From Macrococcus sp. 19Msa1099 (GTDB lineage Bacteria > Bacillota > Bacilli > Staphylococcales > Staphylococcaceae), in the NCBI GenBank assembly GCA_019357535.2, contig CP079955.1, forward strand, positions 1,364,001 through 1,428,000: a DNA stretch of 64,000 nt. The letters run 5' to 3'. This document shows positions 17,622 through 25,824 of the stretch, piece by piece (the stretch's first letter is position 1; each line of letters begins with the position of its first letter). The notes under the pieces are model-generated. The model was not told the origin of the DNA and did not search any database. It saw only the letters and a list, made by a program, of their open reading frames with translations. The translations under genes and the position numbers were made by a program.

Positions 17622-20019
17622 AACCTCTAAGTTTAGCGCCAATTGACTCTAATCTTTCAATAACCGCATCGTATATCGGTTTAATCTCTTCATCTGTCAG
17701 CGTCTGTTCCGGATTCAGGAATTCCATTCGAATCGCTACCGATTTCTTATCCTGTGCAATATGCTCACCTTCGTATACGTCGAATACTTCAGCTGACTTC
17801 AAGTACTTAGAATCCACTTTAAGAATTTCTGCAATCAGTTCGCCCGTATCCTGTTTACGTTCAACTTCAAGTGCGATATCACGGCTAGTTCCAGGGAACT
17901 TCGGAATCATATTGTAGATAATCTGACCTTGCTGAATTGAAAGCAAGACTTTTAAATCTAATTCAAACACATACGTTTCCTTTAAGTCATTTGCTTTCTC
18001 TACTGTCGGGTGCAATTGACCAATGATGCCGATCTTCGTTTCATTCACATAGATATCTGCACTGCGACCAGGATGCAACATCGGCTCATCACTTCTAACA
18101 TATCGGAACACTAGACCTAATCTTTCACTTAACGCCTCCACTATCCCTTTCACATGGAAAAAGTCAACTTGCTCCTTTTTCCCTTGATGCATCGTTGGTG
18201 TGACAAGTCCAGTAATAATCCCAGCAACATGTTCTTCTTCTGAAGGTAATAAGTCTTCTTGTTTAAAGAATGTATTTCCAATTTCATAGAACGCGACATC
18301 TTTCATTTGACGTGCATTATTATAGCTTACGACATCAATTAAGTGAGGCAATAATGATTGACGTAGCACTGCATGATCTTCACTCATCGGCATTAAGAGC
18401 GCTGTCGTTTCAGCTTCTTTTAGTGCGAACTGTTTCGATTTTTCATTTGAGACAAGTGCATAGGTGATTGCCTGATTTAATCCTAACCCTTGAAGCAACG
18501 CCTTCACTGCACGACGTTTCGCCTGATAATCAGTCAGTCCTACTTGTTTGTTCGTCTTCGTTTCTGGTAATGTCGCAGGTAGTGCATCATAACCATAAAT
18601 ACGCGCAACTTCTTCGACTAAATCTTCTTTAATAGTAATGTCACCACGACGAGATGGTACGATGACGTTGAATGAATCACCATCTATCTTCGTTTCAAAG
18701 CCAAGACGTTCGAATATGTTTTTAATTTCTGTATTAGAGATATCAAATCCAATCAATCGATTAATATCATCCGTTGTAATTTGAACGTTCGTTGTAAACT
18801 CTGGTAATGCTCCAGCTGAAGCAACACCACTTAATACTTCTCCTTGCGCATTTTCCTGCAGGAGATACGCTGCACGGTCTAATGCATCAAGTACAAATTC
18901 TGCTGCAACACCTTTTTCAAAGCGACTTGATGATTCAGAGCGCAAGTTCAGACGGTTCGCAGTTTTACGTATGTTTAGCGGCGCAAACATCGCAGACTCA
19001 ATCAGTACATTCACTGTACTATCCGTTACTTCAGAGAAATCTCCTCCCATCACCCCAGCAAGCGCTACTGGTGTTGTACCGTTTGTAATCACGATATCTT
19101 CTGCAGTTAATGTGCGCTCTTTATCGTCTAATGTTGTCATCTTTTCGCCATCAGTTGCTGGACGAACTTTAATCGTTGTGCTGCCAATCTTATCATAGTC
19201 AAACATATGCAGCGGCTGTCCATATTCCAGCATAACGTAATTCGATACGTCAACAACGTTATTAATCGGGCGGATACCCGCTTTAATTAAGCGGCCTTGA
19301 ATATGTGCAGGTGAAGGTCCGATCTTTACGTTCTTCACGATACGTGCAGCATAATACGGTGATAACGTCGCTTCTTCAATTTCAATACTGATTAAGTCTG
19401 ATACTTGTTCACTCGTTTCATTAATATGCGTTGCAGGTAGCTTCAATGGTTCTTCATATAATGCACTTGTCTCAAATGCAGAACCAATCATGCTCATACA
19501 GTCGCTTCGATTAGGTGTTAGACCGAATTCCATCACGGCATCATCTAGCGATAATGCAGCAAGTGCATCTGTACCTGGCGCGATAGCTTCTTCAAATACG
19601 TATATCCCTTTTTCGTACGCTTCTGGAATCAAGTTTGAAGAGATACCTAGTTCACCTAACGAACAAATCATACCGTTAGATTCTACTCCGCGTAGTTTCG
19701 CTTTTTTTATCTTAACACCACCAGGCAGACGTCCACCAGGTAAGCAGACGATTACTGTCTGACCAGCTGCGACGTTCGGTGCACCACAGACAATTTGTTT
19801 CACTTCTTCGCCAACATTCACCTGGCAGACATTTAATTTATCTGCATCAGGATGCTTCTCGATCGATTCTACATGTCCAACCACTAAGTTCTTAATATCT
19901 TTTGTATAATCGATAATTTCTTCAATCTCAATTCCGCTTCTTGTAATCTTCTCAGCAAGCGCTTCTACCGAAACATCAACTTTTACATATTCATCTAACC
20001 ATTCTTTACTTACTAACAT
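17620..20019 (-). CDS. pheT: Phenylalanyl-tRNA synthetase beta subunit
   Basis: Large subunit of the heterotetramer that charges tRNA-Phe. The 799-residue protein starts [12 protein letters not shown] after GGAGGAG. Near residues 40-150 there is a tRNA-binding OB domain ([20 protein letters not shown]). The B3/B4 editing domain (around 210-400), B5 domain, and C-terminal FDX-ACB anticodon-binding domain ([12 protein letters not shown] near 710) follow. The start overlaps the pheS stop by 14 bp. Length is normal for Bacillales. Expression is controlled by the T-box upstream of pheS. Confidence 0.97.
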   Translation of the reverse strand: MLVSKEWLDEYVKVDVSVEALAEKITRSGIEIEEIIDYTKDIKNLVVGHVESIEKHPDADKLNVCQVNVGEEVKQIVCGAPNVAAGQTVIVCLPGGRLPGGVKIKKAKLRGVESNGMICSLGELGISSNLIPEAYEKGIYVFEEAIAPGTDALAALSLDDAVMEFGLTPNRSDCMSMIGSAFETSALYEEPLKLPATHINETSEQVSDLISIEIEEATLSPYYAARIVKNVKIGPSPAHIQGRLIKAGIRPINNVVDVSNYVMLEYGQPLHMFDYDKIGSTTIKVRPATDGEKMTTLDDKERTLTAEDIVITNGTTPVALAGVMGGDFSEVTDSTVNVLIESAMFAPLNIRKTANRLNLRSESSSRFEKGVAAEFVLDALDRAAYLLQENAQGEVLSGVASAGALPEFTTNVQITTDDINRLIGFDISNTEIKNIFERLGFETKIDGDSFNVIVPSRRGDITIKEDLVEEVARIYGYDALPATLPETKTNKQVGLTDYQAKRRAVKALLQGLGLNQAITYALVSNEKSKQFALKEAETTALLMPMSEDHAVLRQSLLPHLIDVVSYNNARQMKDVAFYEIGNTFFKQEDLLPSEEEHVAGIITGLVTPTMHQGKKEQVDFFHVKGIVEALSERLGLVFRYVRSDEPMLHPGRSADIYVNETKIGIIGQLHPTVEKANDLKETYVFELDLKVLLSIQQGQIIYNMIPKFPGTSRDIALEVERKQDTGELIAEILKVDSKYLKSAEVFDVYEGEHIAQDKKSVAIRMEFLNPEQTLTDEEIKPIYDAVIERLESIGAKLRG

Positions 20020-21076
20020 TCGGTTCTCCTCCATCTTCTAAACGTAAAAACTGACGAATAAATCTTAGATCGTTCGTATAGAAATGACGAATATCTTCAA
20101 TACCATACTTTAACATCGCAATACGATCTGGTCCCATACCGAATGCGAATCCAGAATATTTATTAGAATCAAAACCAGCCATCTCTAAAACATTCGGATG
20201 TACCATACCGGCACCGAGAATTTCAATCCATCCTGTCCCTTTACAAACGTTGCAGCCTTTACCTTTACATTTGAAGCATGAAATATCCACTTCTACAGAA
20301 GGCTCAGTAAACGGGAAGAAACTTGGACGCAGACGAATCTCACGATCTTCACCGAACATCTTCTTCGCAAAGTATTCAAGCGTTCCTTTAAGGTCGCTCA
20401 TTTTAATATTCTCATCAACAACTAATCCTTCGATTTGTGTAAACTGATGTGAATGCGTCGCATCATCAGAATCACGACGGTAGACTTTACCTGGACAAAT
20501 AATTTTTACAGGTCCTTCACCTTTACGTGATTCCAACGTACGAGCTTGAACAGGAGATGTATGCGTACGCATTAATACTTCTTCAGAAATGTAGAAACTA
20601 TCCTGCATATCACGTGCAGGATGAGATTTTGGAAGATTTAACGCTTCAAAGTTATAATGATCGCTTTCTACTTCGAATCCTTCTACAATTTCATAGCCCA
20701 AACCGATGAATAAATCTTCAATATCCTCAACGATACGGTCGAGCGGATGACTGCTCCCTGAACTTAACTTTTTACCTGGTAAAGTAATATCTATTGTTTC
20801 ACTTTCAAGTCGTTTGTTCACAAGTTCCGCTTCAATACGAACTTCAACTTCTGCAATTGCACTTTCTACGGTTTGTTTGGCATCATTAACAAGCTGACCA
20901 AACATCGGTTTCTCTTCGTTTGGCAGAGATTTCATCTCTTTCATCAGACCAGTGATCACACCTTTTTTACCGATGTAAGAAACTTTGATATCTTGTAATG
21001 CTTTCTTATCTGTAATCTGACTTACTTTGTCTACTGCCTCAGACTTTAACGCCTGTAATCTTTCTTTAAGTTCCAT
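20006..21076 (-). CDS. pheS: Phenylalanyl-tRNA synthetase alpha subunit
   Basis: Catalytic subunit making Phe-tRNA. The 356-residue protein starts [16 protein letters not shown] after AAGGAGGAAGAAC. An N-terminal coiled coil binds tRNA, then class II motifs follow: motif 1 with [12 protein letters not shown], motif 2 with [11 protein letters not shown] and FRSD-like [20 protein letters not shown], motif 3 near [14 protein letters not shown]. The phenylalanine pocket region is the F-T-E-P-S-V-E-V-D segment near 255. A four-cysteine cluster ([12 protein letters not shown]) near 265 is a feature of this bacterial subtype. The frame is open 33 codons upstream into the leader, but that part belongs to the T-box. 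Confidence 0.97.
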   Translation of the reverse strand: MELKERLQALKSEAVDKVSQITDKKALQDIKVSYIGKKGVITGLMKEMKSLPNEEKPMFGQLVNDAKQTVESAIAEVEVRIEAELVNKRLESETIDITLPGKKLSSGSSHPLDRIVEDIEDLFIGLGYEIVEGFEVESDHYNFEALNLPKSHPARDMQDSFYISEEVLMRTHTSPVQARTLESRKGEGPVKIICPGKVYRRDSDDATHSHQFTQIEGLVVDENIKMSDLKGTLEYFAKKMFGEDREIRLRPSFFPFTEPSVEVDISCFKCKGKGCNVCKGTGWIEILGAGMVHPNVLEMAGFDSNKYSGFAFGMGPDRIAMLKYGIEDIRHFYTNDLRFIRQFLRLEDGGEPNVSK

Positions 21077-21102
21077 GTTCTTCCTCCTTAATTTTAAACA
21101 AT

Positions 21103-21330
21103 AAAAAAAGCCTTCATTCCCTATACAAGGGACGAAAGACTCCGCGGTACCACCCAAATTTGTGCATATGCACACAGCTCATTAAGCGATAACGGAACAA
21201 CCGGTCTAACTTCTTATTAGACTGCCTGTCAGCTGAAAAGATAGGTATCTGAAGATTTCACTCTCACCAATGTGAAACTCTCTTGACAACACATACATAT
21301 CCCGGCTGATAAACGGCGATGTATTTCATT
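21103..21330 (-). promoter_or_regulatory. T-box leader, phenylalanine-specific
   Basis: Upstream of pheST. The minus strand carries the T-box antiterminator sequence GGGTGGTACCGCGG (21142-21155) and a terminator hairpin with T7 (21103-21141, AGTCTTTCGTCCCT pairing with AGGGAATGAAGGCT). The stem I region lies further upstream. In it, GTGAAATCTTCAGATACC contains TTC in the specifier position, the phenylalanine codon, consistent with the downstream genes. Uncharged tRNA-Phe is expected to favour antitermination. Confidence 0.94.
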
Positions 21331-21518
21331 ATTTTAATTATATAGAATGTATGCACGTTATTCAAGTCCATAGATCATAGTGTGTATATACATAAATCAA
21401 TATATCAGAAAAACTTTAAGTAAAAATATAGATAAAAATTGTCATATGTATTATCATTTAAATTAAGTACCTTATTATTATTTATTATACTAAAATATAT
21501 TAACTAAGGAGTCTTATC

Positions 21519-22565
21519 ATGAAAAATAAAAAAATTTTGACGATGGTATTTGCAACTTCCTTCTTTATCGTTCCTGCACAAGCATTTGCTAATACATCCG
21601 AAACTTCAAAAATCGATTTAATTAAGCCTCAAATCGAATCAAGCAAAAGCGAAATTAAGGAGAATGTTAATACAATAACTGAGGAAGCTAAAATAAAAAA
21701 AGAAGAGATCCAAACCTTAAGAGATGATGCAGCAGAAGTACGTGATAAAGTGACTGAGAAAACTAAAATAAAAAAAGAAGAGATTCAAACCTTAAGAGAT
21801 GACTCAGCAAAAGTGCGTGATACAATTTCAACTCAACTTCAGGAAGTTAAATCATCAGAAAGTGCAGTAAACTTTAATGAAGTGCCTAAAAATAGTGTAA
21901 CAGCACCTTTAGATGATACCGAAAAGAGCAGCGCCGAGAAACAACACATCAATCTAAATAATATTTCACCTGAAATAGACGGGAAAGCAATCTCTCTTTC
22001 TGATAAATGGCTGAATAGAGAAAATATCGATACACTATTAAAATTAGAAACTTTAAAGTATAAACAGGAAATCAGCGAGTTAGAATATAAAACCAAAGTA
22101 CTTAAAATACTTAATGAGACACTAAGCAACTATCTGAATCAGACAGATCGCTTACATTTTAACTTTGACGACCTGCTGGCACATGATTTTAACACAGATG
22201 AGCTTACTCAGAAATATCAATCAAGATTAAATGATCTCTCATCTTTAAAAGATGCCGGCCAATTTACACAGCATGAATATAACGGAAAAGTTTTCGACCT
22301 CCTTCACGACCATCTTCAGGAAGGAAATCAAAAACTCGCCACACTCAATAATAAAATTGGAACTAATGATATTAAGGACTCGCTTGCTAGCGGATTTGTC
22401 GACAACTTATCAGCTCCTGTAAAAGCAGAACCTATGAGCATGAAATCAAGCACAAACACGCTACCTGAATCAGGTGAAGCAGCTAGCAAACCCTTGATGG
22501 TAGCTGCAATTGTTGTACTCATTGTTGGTGCATTGATACTATATCGTTCACGTAAAAGAAAATAA
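21519..22565 (+). CDS. LPxTG-like (LPESG) cell-wall surface protein
   Basis: A 348-residue secreted protein on the plus strand among minus-strand housekeeping genes. A signal peptide (MKNKKILTMVFATSFFIVPA, then QAFA) ends near residue 25. A charged coiled-coil region with two 25-residue repeats spans about 54-103. Two helical-hairpin stretches near 165-200 and 230-270 resemble the SHOCT pattern (EISELEYKTKV and GQFTQHEYNGKV). The C-terminus has LPESGEAASK, a hydrophobic helix and RSRKRK, i.e. a sortase signal with S instead of T at position 4. I do not recognise the family. AAGGAG lies before ATG 21519. Surface anchoring is likely; ligand unknown. Confidence 0.82.
   Translation: MKNKKILTMVFATSFFIVPAQAFANTSETSKIDLIKPQIESSKSEIKENVNTITEEAKIKKEEIQTLRDDAAEVRDKVTEKTKIKKEEIQTLRDDSAKVRDTISTQLQEVKSSESAVNFNEVPKNSVTAPLDDTEKSSAEKQHINLNNISPEIDGKAISLSDKWLNRENIDTLLKLETLKYKQEISELEYKTKVLKILNETLSNYLNQTDRLHFNFDDLLAHDFNTDELTQKYQSRLNDLSSLKDAGQFTQHEYNGKVFDLLHDHLQEGNQKLATLNNKIGTNDIKDSLASGFVDNLSAPVKAEPMSMKSSTNTLPESGEAASKPLMVAAIVVLIVGALILYRSRKRK
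21678..21827 (+). repeat. Two 75-bp in-frame repeats in the surface-protein gene
   Basis: Copies at 21678-21752 and 21753-21827 encode nearly identical 25-residue units containing KIKKEEIQTLRDD and a VRD motif. Most differences are in the last third of each unit. The repeat lies in the predicted coiled coil and could vary in number among strains. Confidence 0.88.
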
Positions 22566-22572
22566 CTCAAAT

Positions 22573-22606
22573 AATAAAACACATCATTAAATTGATGTGT
22601 TTTATT
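22573..22606 (+). terminator. Terminator of the surface-protein gene
   Basis: AATAAAACACATCA pairs with TGATGTGTTTTATT around a 6-base loop, eight bases after the stop codon. The T-run is within the stem's 3' arm. Confidence 0.85.
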
Positions 22607-22723
22607 ACTGTAAAAAAAACGAAAGCATTTTTACGAGAAACTTTTACTATGACAATCTCACTATTACGTTTTCTCCGTTTGTTAATCACTTCAAAAATTA
22701 CTTTACGACCCATTTAATTGCAA

Positions 22724-22757
22724 TAAAAAAGTAGAACCGATTACCCGGTTCTACTTC
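22724..22757 (-). terminator. Terminator of the TrmH-family methyltransferase gene
   Basis: GTAGAACCG pairs with CGGTTCTAC around six bases and is followed on the minus strand by T6. It overlaps the methyltransferase stop codon. The 115 bases between this and the surface-protein terminator show no gene. Confidence 0.85.
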
Positions 22758-23491
22758 ACAAAATGATACATCAATATTCCTGCACAAACGGCAACGTTCA
22801 GACTTTCAGCCCTACCATAAATGGGTATATATAAATTTTCATCTGTAGCGGATAGTATTTCAGGGTTCACACCTTGCCCTTCATTTCCTAATACAATCAT
22901 AAAATTATCACTTGGTATGACTTCTTTATAATCACGTGCCTTCTCTAAACTCGTACCATAGATTGTACCGTTAGACTTTGAGCTTGCTTCATCAAAATCC
23001 ATCTCAATGACCGGTATATGAAACACACTACCTTGAGATGCACGCAGAACTTTGTCGTTATAAATATCAACAGTCCCTTTTGCTATAATAACGGCGTCCA
23101 ACCCTGCTGCATCAGCTGTACGAATAATCGTTCCAACGTTCCCAGGATCCTGAATACGGTCTAAATAAATAACACGGTTCAGTTCAGCGTCTTTCCCATC
23201 TTTCATATTGCATACGGCGTATATTCCTTGAGGTGCTTCTGTCTGAGATAACTTCTCAGCAACTTTAAAAGTGATTTCATACTGTTGTTTGCTACCTGCA
23301 ACCATAGCTTCTGTCAATTTATCCGGATTAACAGTAAGGATTATTTCAATATCAACATTACTGTTTACTGCCTCTTCAACGAGATGTTCTCCTTCAATTA
23401 TAAACTGCTGCATTTTCTTTCTATCTTTCCTGTTATGCAGTTTAGCTATCTGTTTGATCTTCTGATTTTGTATTGATTCAATTATTTCCAT
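22751..23491 (-). CDS. TrmH-family RNA 2'-O-methyltransferase, YsgA-like
   Basis: A 246-residue SPOUT-class enzyme that methylates a ribose 2'-OH in tRNA or rRNA; the target is not predictable. An N-terminal substrate-binding domain (about 1-85) precedes the knotted SAM domain. SPOUT motifs are visible: DRIQDPGNVGTIIRTADAAG near 112 (motif 1), VLGNEGQGV near 195 (motif 2) and YIPIYGRAESLNVAVCAGIL near 217 (motif 3). The start codon overlaps the stop of the MarR gene by one base (TAATG). Bacillus has ysgA in the same position next to pheS. Confidence 0.92.
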   Translation of the reverse strand: MEIIESIQNQKIKQIAKLHNRKDRKKMQQFIIEGEHLVEEAVNSNVDIEIILTVNPDKLTEAMVAGSKQQYEITFKVAEKLSQTEAPQGIYAVCNMKDGKDAELNRVIYLDRIQDPGNVGTIIRTADAAGLDAVIIAKGTVDIYNDKVLRASQGSVFHIPVIEMDFDEASSKSNGTIYGTSLEKARDYKEVIPSDNFMIVLGNEGQGVNPEILSATDENLYIPIYGRAESLNVAVCAGILMYHFVK

Positions 23492-23931
23492 TATTGTCCC
23501 TCTTCCTTTATCAATGAGAATCCTGGTCTCATTTCTGCTAATGACTCCATCACATCAATCCACTGGTTACCAGCCTCTTTAAAAGTTGTTTCAAATAGAT
23601 GACGCTGTGCTTCGTTTAACGTATCTATCAGCTGTATCCCTTGATCAGTAGGATAGAGTTCTTTCAGACGTTTATCCTGGGGTGATGGTTGTTCAGTAAT
23701 CAGCACTTTTTCTTTTAATACTTTCAGTGTACTTTGTGAACCTTGCTTAGAAATCTCAAGTACTGTCAGCAATTCTTTCATAGTTATCCCTGGTTTCTTA
23801 CAAATAAAAAACAGAAATCGATGATGCTGTCTTAACATACCGTGTTGTTCAATAATTTCATCTGCTGCTCCAATGAACGTCTTATATGCAAAGTAAAATA
23901 ACATATGTTCATAGTCTTTATCCATATACAT
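23491..23931 (-). CDS. MarR-family transcriptional regulator
   Basis: A 146-residue winged-helix protein. The DNA-binding helix lies in TMKELLTVLEISKQGSQSTL (about residues 52-71) and the wing includes SPQDKRLKELYPTDQG (about 87-102). It is divergent from the TPP-dependent decarboxylase, and a GTCAA-N5-TTGAC inverted repeat lies between them over the decarboxylase -35 box. Autoregulation and control of the decarboxylase are therefore plausible. The start could be ATG 23931 or the ATG two codons later; the ribosome-binding site is weak in both cases. It ends in a one-base overlap with the methyltransferase gene. Confidence 0.82.
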   Translation of the reverse strand: MYMDKDYEHMLFYFAYKTFIGAADEIIEQHGMLRQHHRFLFFICKKPGITMKELLTVLEISKQGSQSTLKVLKEKVLITEQPSPQDKRLKELYPTDQGIQLIDTLNEAQRHLFETTFKEAGNQWIDVMESLAEMRPGFSLIKEEGQ

Positions 23932-23995
23932 TGTCTCTATCCCTTCAACGTATTACTTATATTATACAGTGAAAAATTAAGATTACAACAAATAG

Positions 23996-24034
23996 GTCAA
24001 TGCAGTTGACTTAATATTATTTTAGCTATATATT
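23996..24034 (+). promoter_or_regulatory. Decarboxylase promoter with overlapping MarR-type operator
   Basis: A good sigma-A promoter: TTGACT (24006-24011), 17-base spacer, TATATT (24029-24034). An inverted repeat GTCAA-TGCAG-TTGAC (23996-24010) covers the -35 element. Position and symmetry suit repression by the divergently encoded MarR protein. Confidence 0.62.
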
Positions 24035-24064
24035 TAAATTGTTACTAAAGAAAGGATGAGAGAT

Positions 24065-25705
24065 ATGAAACAAAGAATCGGTCAATACTTAATCGATGCA
24101 CTTCATGTTAACGGTGTCGATAAAATTTTTGGAGTACCAGGTGACTTTACGTTAGCATTCCTTGACGATGTCATTCGTCATGACAGTGTCGAATGGATAG
24201 GCAATACAAATGAACTCAATGCAGCCTATGCTGCTGACGGCTATGCGAGAGTTAACGGACTTGCAGCAGTAAGTACAACATTTGGCGTAGGAGAACTAAG
24301 TGCCGTAAACGGAATTGCTGGAAGTTATGCTGAACGTGTGCCTGTCATAAAAATTTCGGGCGGTCCTTCATCTGTCGCTCAACAAGAGGGACGCTACGTC
24401 CATCATTCACTTGGTGAAGGTATTTTCGATTCCTATTCGAAAATGTATGCACATATCACTGCGACGACAACAATACTTTCTGTCGACAATGCAGTGGGTG
24501 AGATTGACCGCGTCATTCATAGCGCGCTCAAAGAAAAGCGTCCTGTACACATACACCTACCAATAGATGTTGCTTTGACAGAAATTGAGATTCCCCATGC
24601 ACCTAAAGTATATACACATAAGTCACAAAATGTTGATGCATATATCCAGGCGGTAGAGGAGAAGCTCATGTCTGCAAAACAACCTGTAATTATAGCGGGA
24701 CATGAGATCAACAGCTTTAAACTACATGAACAGCTAGAGCAGTTCGTAAATCAAACAAATATACCTGTTGCACAGCTTTCTCTTGGTAAATCTGCATTTA
24801 ATGAAGAAAATGAGCATTACCTAGGGATTTATGACGGTAAGATTGCGAAAGAAAATGTGCGTGAGTATGTGGATAATGCAGATGTCATCTTAAATATCGG
24901 TGCAAAACTGACAGACTCTGCAACAGCAGGTTTCTCATACAAATTCGATACTAATAATATTATCTATATTAACCATAATGACTTTAAAGCTGAGGATGTG
25001 ATAAGCGATAATGTCTCGCTGATTGATCTAGTAAACGGATTGAACAGCATCGACTACAAGAATGAAACACACTACCCATCATATCAACGTTCGGATATGA
25101 AGTATGAGTTGAACGACGCACCTTTAACACAAAGCAACTACTTCAAAATGATGAATGCATTCTTAGAAAAAGATGATATTTTACTTGCAGAGCAAGGCAC
25201 ATCATTCTTTGGTGCTTATGATCTATCTTTATATAAAGGGAATCAATTTATCGGTCAGCCGTTATGGGGATCTATCGGCTATACATTCCCATCTCTATTA
25301 GGTTCCCAGCTTGCTGATGTGAATAGACGTAATATTCTGCTCATCGGTGACGGTTCATTACAATTAACTGTTCAGGCCCTATCTACGATGATCAGAAAAG
25401 ACATTAAGCCGATTATCTTCGTAATCAATAACGATGGCTATACTGTTGAACGTCTGATACATGGTATGGAAGAACCATACAATGACATCCAGATGTGGAA
25501 CTACAAACAGTTACCAGAAGTATTTGGTGGTAAAGACACCGTTAAAGTCCACGATGCTAAGACTTCAAATGAATTAAAGACAGTTATGGACAGCGTTAAA
25601 GCAGACAAAGACCACATGCACTTTATTGAAGTACATATGGCTGTAGAAGATGCTCCGAAGAAATTAATCGATATCGCAAAAGCTTTCTCTGATGCGAATA
25701 AATAG
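24065..25705 (+). CDS. TPP-dependent alpha-keto acid decarboxylase (indolepyruvate/pyruvate decarboxylase type)
   Basis: A 546-residue thiamine-diphosphate enzyme that decarboxylates a 2-keto acid to the aldehyde. The N-terminal Pyr domain has the catalytic glutamate in NTNELNAAYAADGYARVNG near residue 45, and the H-H pair typical of pyruvate/indolepyruvate decarboxylases in RYVHHSLGEG near 113. The C-terminal TPP domain has GDGSLQLTVQALSTMIR through NNDGYTVE near 425-455 (GDG...NN motif). ATG 24065 (MKQRIGQYL) is chosen since AAAGGA lies eight bases upstream; the ATG three codons earlier is too close. Substrate choice among pyruvate, indolepyruvate and branched keto acids cannot be read. Confidence 0.9.
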   Translation: MKQRIGQYLIDALHVNGVDKIFGVPGDFTLAFLDDVIRHDSVEWIGNTNELNAAYAADGYARVNGLAAVSTTFGVGELSAVNGIAGSYAERVPVIKISGGPSSVAQQEGRYVHHSLGEGIFDSYSKMYAHITATTTILSVDNAVGEIDRVIHSALKEKRPVHIHLPIDVALTEIEIPHAPKVYTHKSQNVDAYIQAVEEKLMSAKQPVIIAGHEINSFKLHEQLEQFVNQTNIPVAQLSLGKSAFNEENEHYLGIYDGKIAKENVREYVDNADVILNIGAKLTDSATAGFSYKFDTNNIIYINHNDFKAEDVISDNVSLIDLVNGLNSIDYKNETHYPSYQRSDMKYELNDAPLTQSNYFKMMNAFLEKDDILLAEQGTSFFGAYDLSLYKGNQFIGQPLWGSIGYTFPSLLGSQLADVNRRNILLIGDGSLQLTVQALSTMIRKDIKPIIFVINNDGYTVERLIHGMEEPYNDIQMWNYKQLPEVFGGKDTVKVHDAKTSNELKTVMDSVKADKDHMHFIEVHMAVEDAPKKLIDIAKAFSDANK

Positions 25706-25717
25706 TATATTTATTGT

Positions 25718-25751
25718 AGCCAGGACACATTACGTTGTTCCTGGCTCTTTT
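25718..25751 (+). terminator. Terminator of the decarboxylase gene
   Basis: AGCCAGGA pairs with TCCTGGCT around a 13-base loop, followed by CTTTTAT. It lies 12 bp after the stop codon and isolates the gene from the antiporter. Confidence 0.82.
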
Positions 25752-25757
25752 ATAGTG

Positions 25758-25811
25758 AATGATATTTCATAATAATTTGAATTTTTGATATAATTATTAT
25801 GAAATATCATT
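25758..25811 (+). promoter_or_regulatory. 20-bp inverted repeat over the antiporter promoter
   Basis: Perfect 20-bp arms (25758-25777 and 25792-25811) around a 14-base spacer. A TATAAT box (25789-25794) sits at the start of the second arm, with TTCATA 17 bases upstream in the first arm. The second arm ends one base before the AGGAG ribosome-binding site. It may be an operator, or a 5'-UTR hairpin if transcription starts earlier. Confidence 0.6.
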
Positions 25812-25824
25812 TAGGAGTGATCTC

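Noticed and set aside
22607-22723. Gene or regulator between the surface protein and the methyltransferase
   Set aside because: No open frame with a ribosome-binding site and no clear structure beyond the two terminators.
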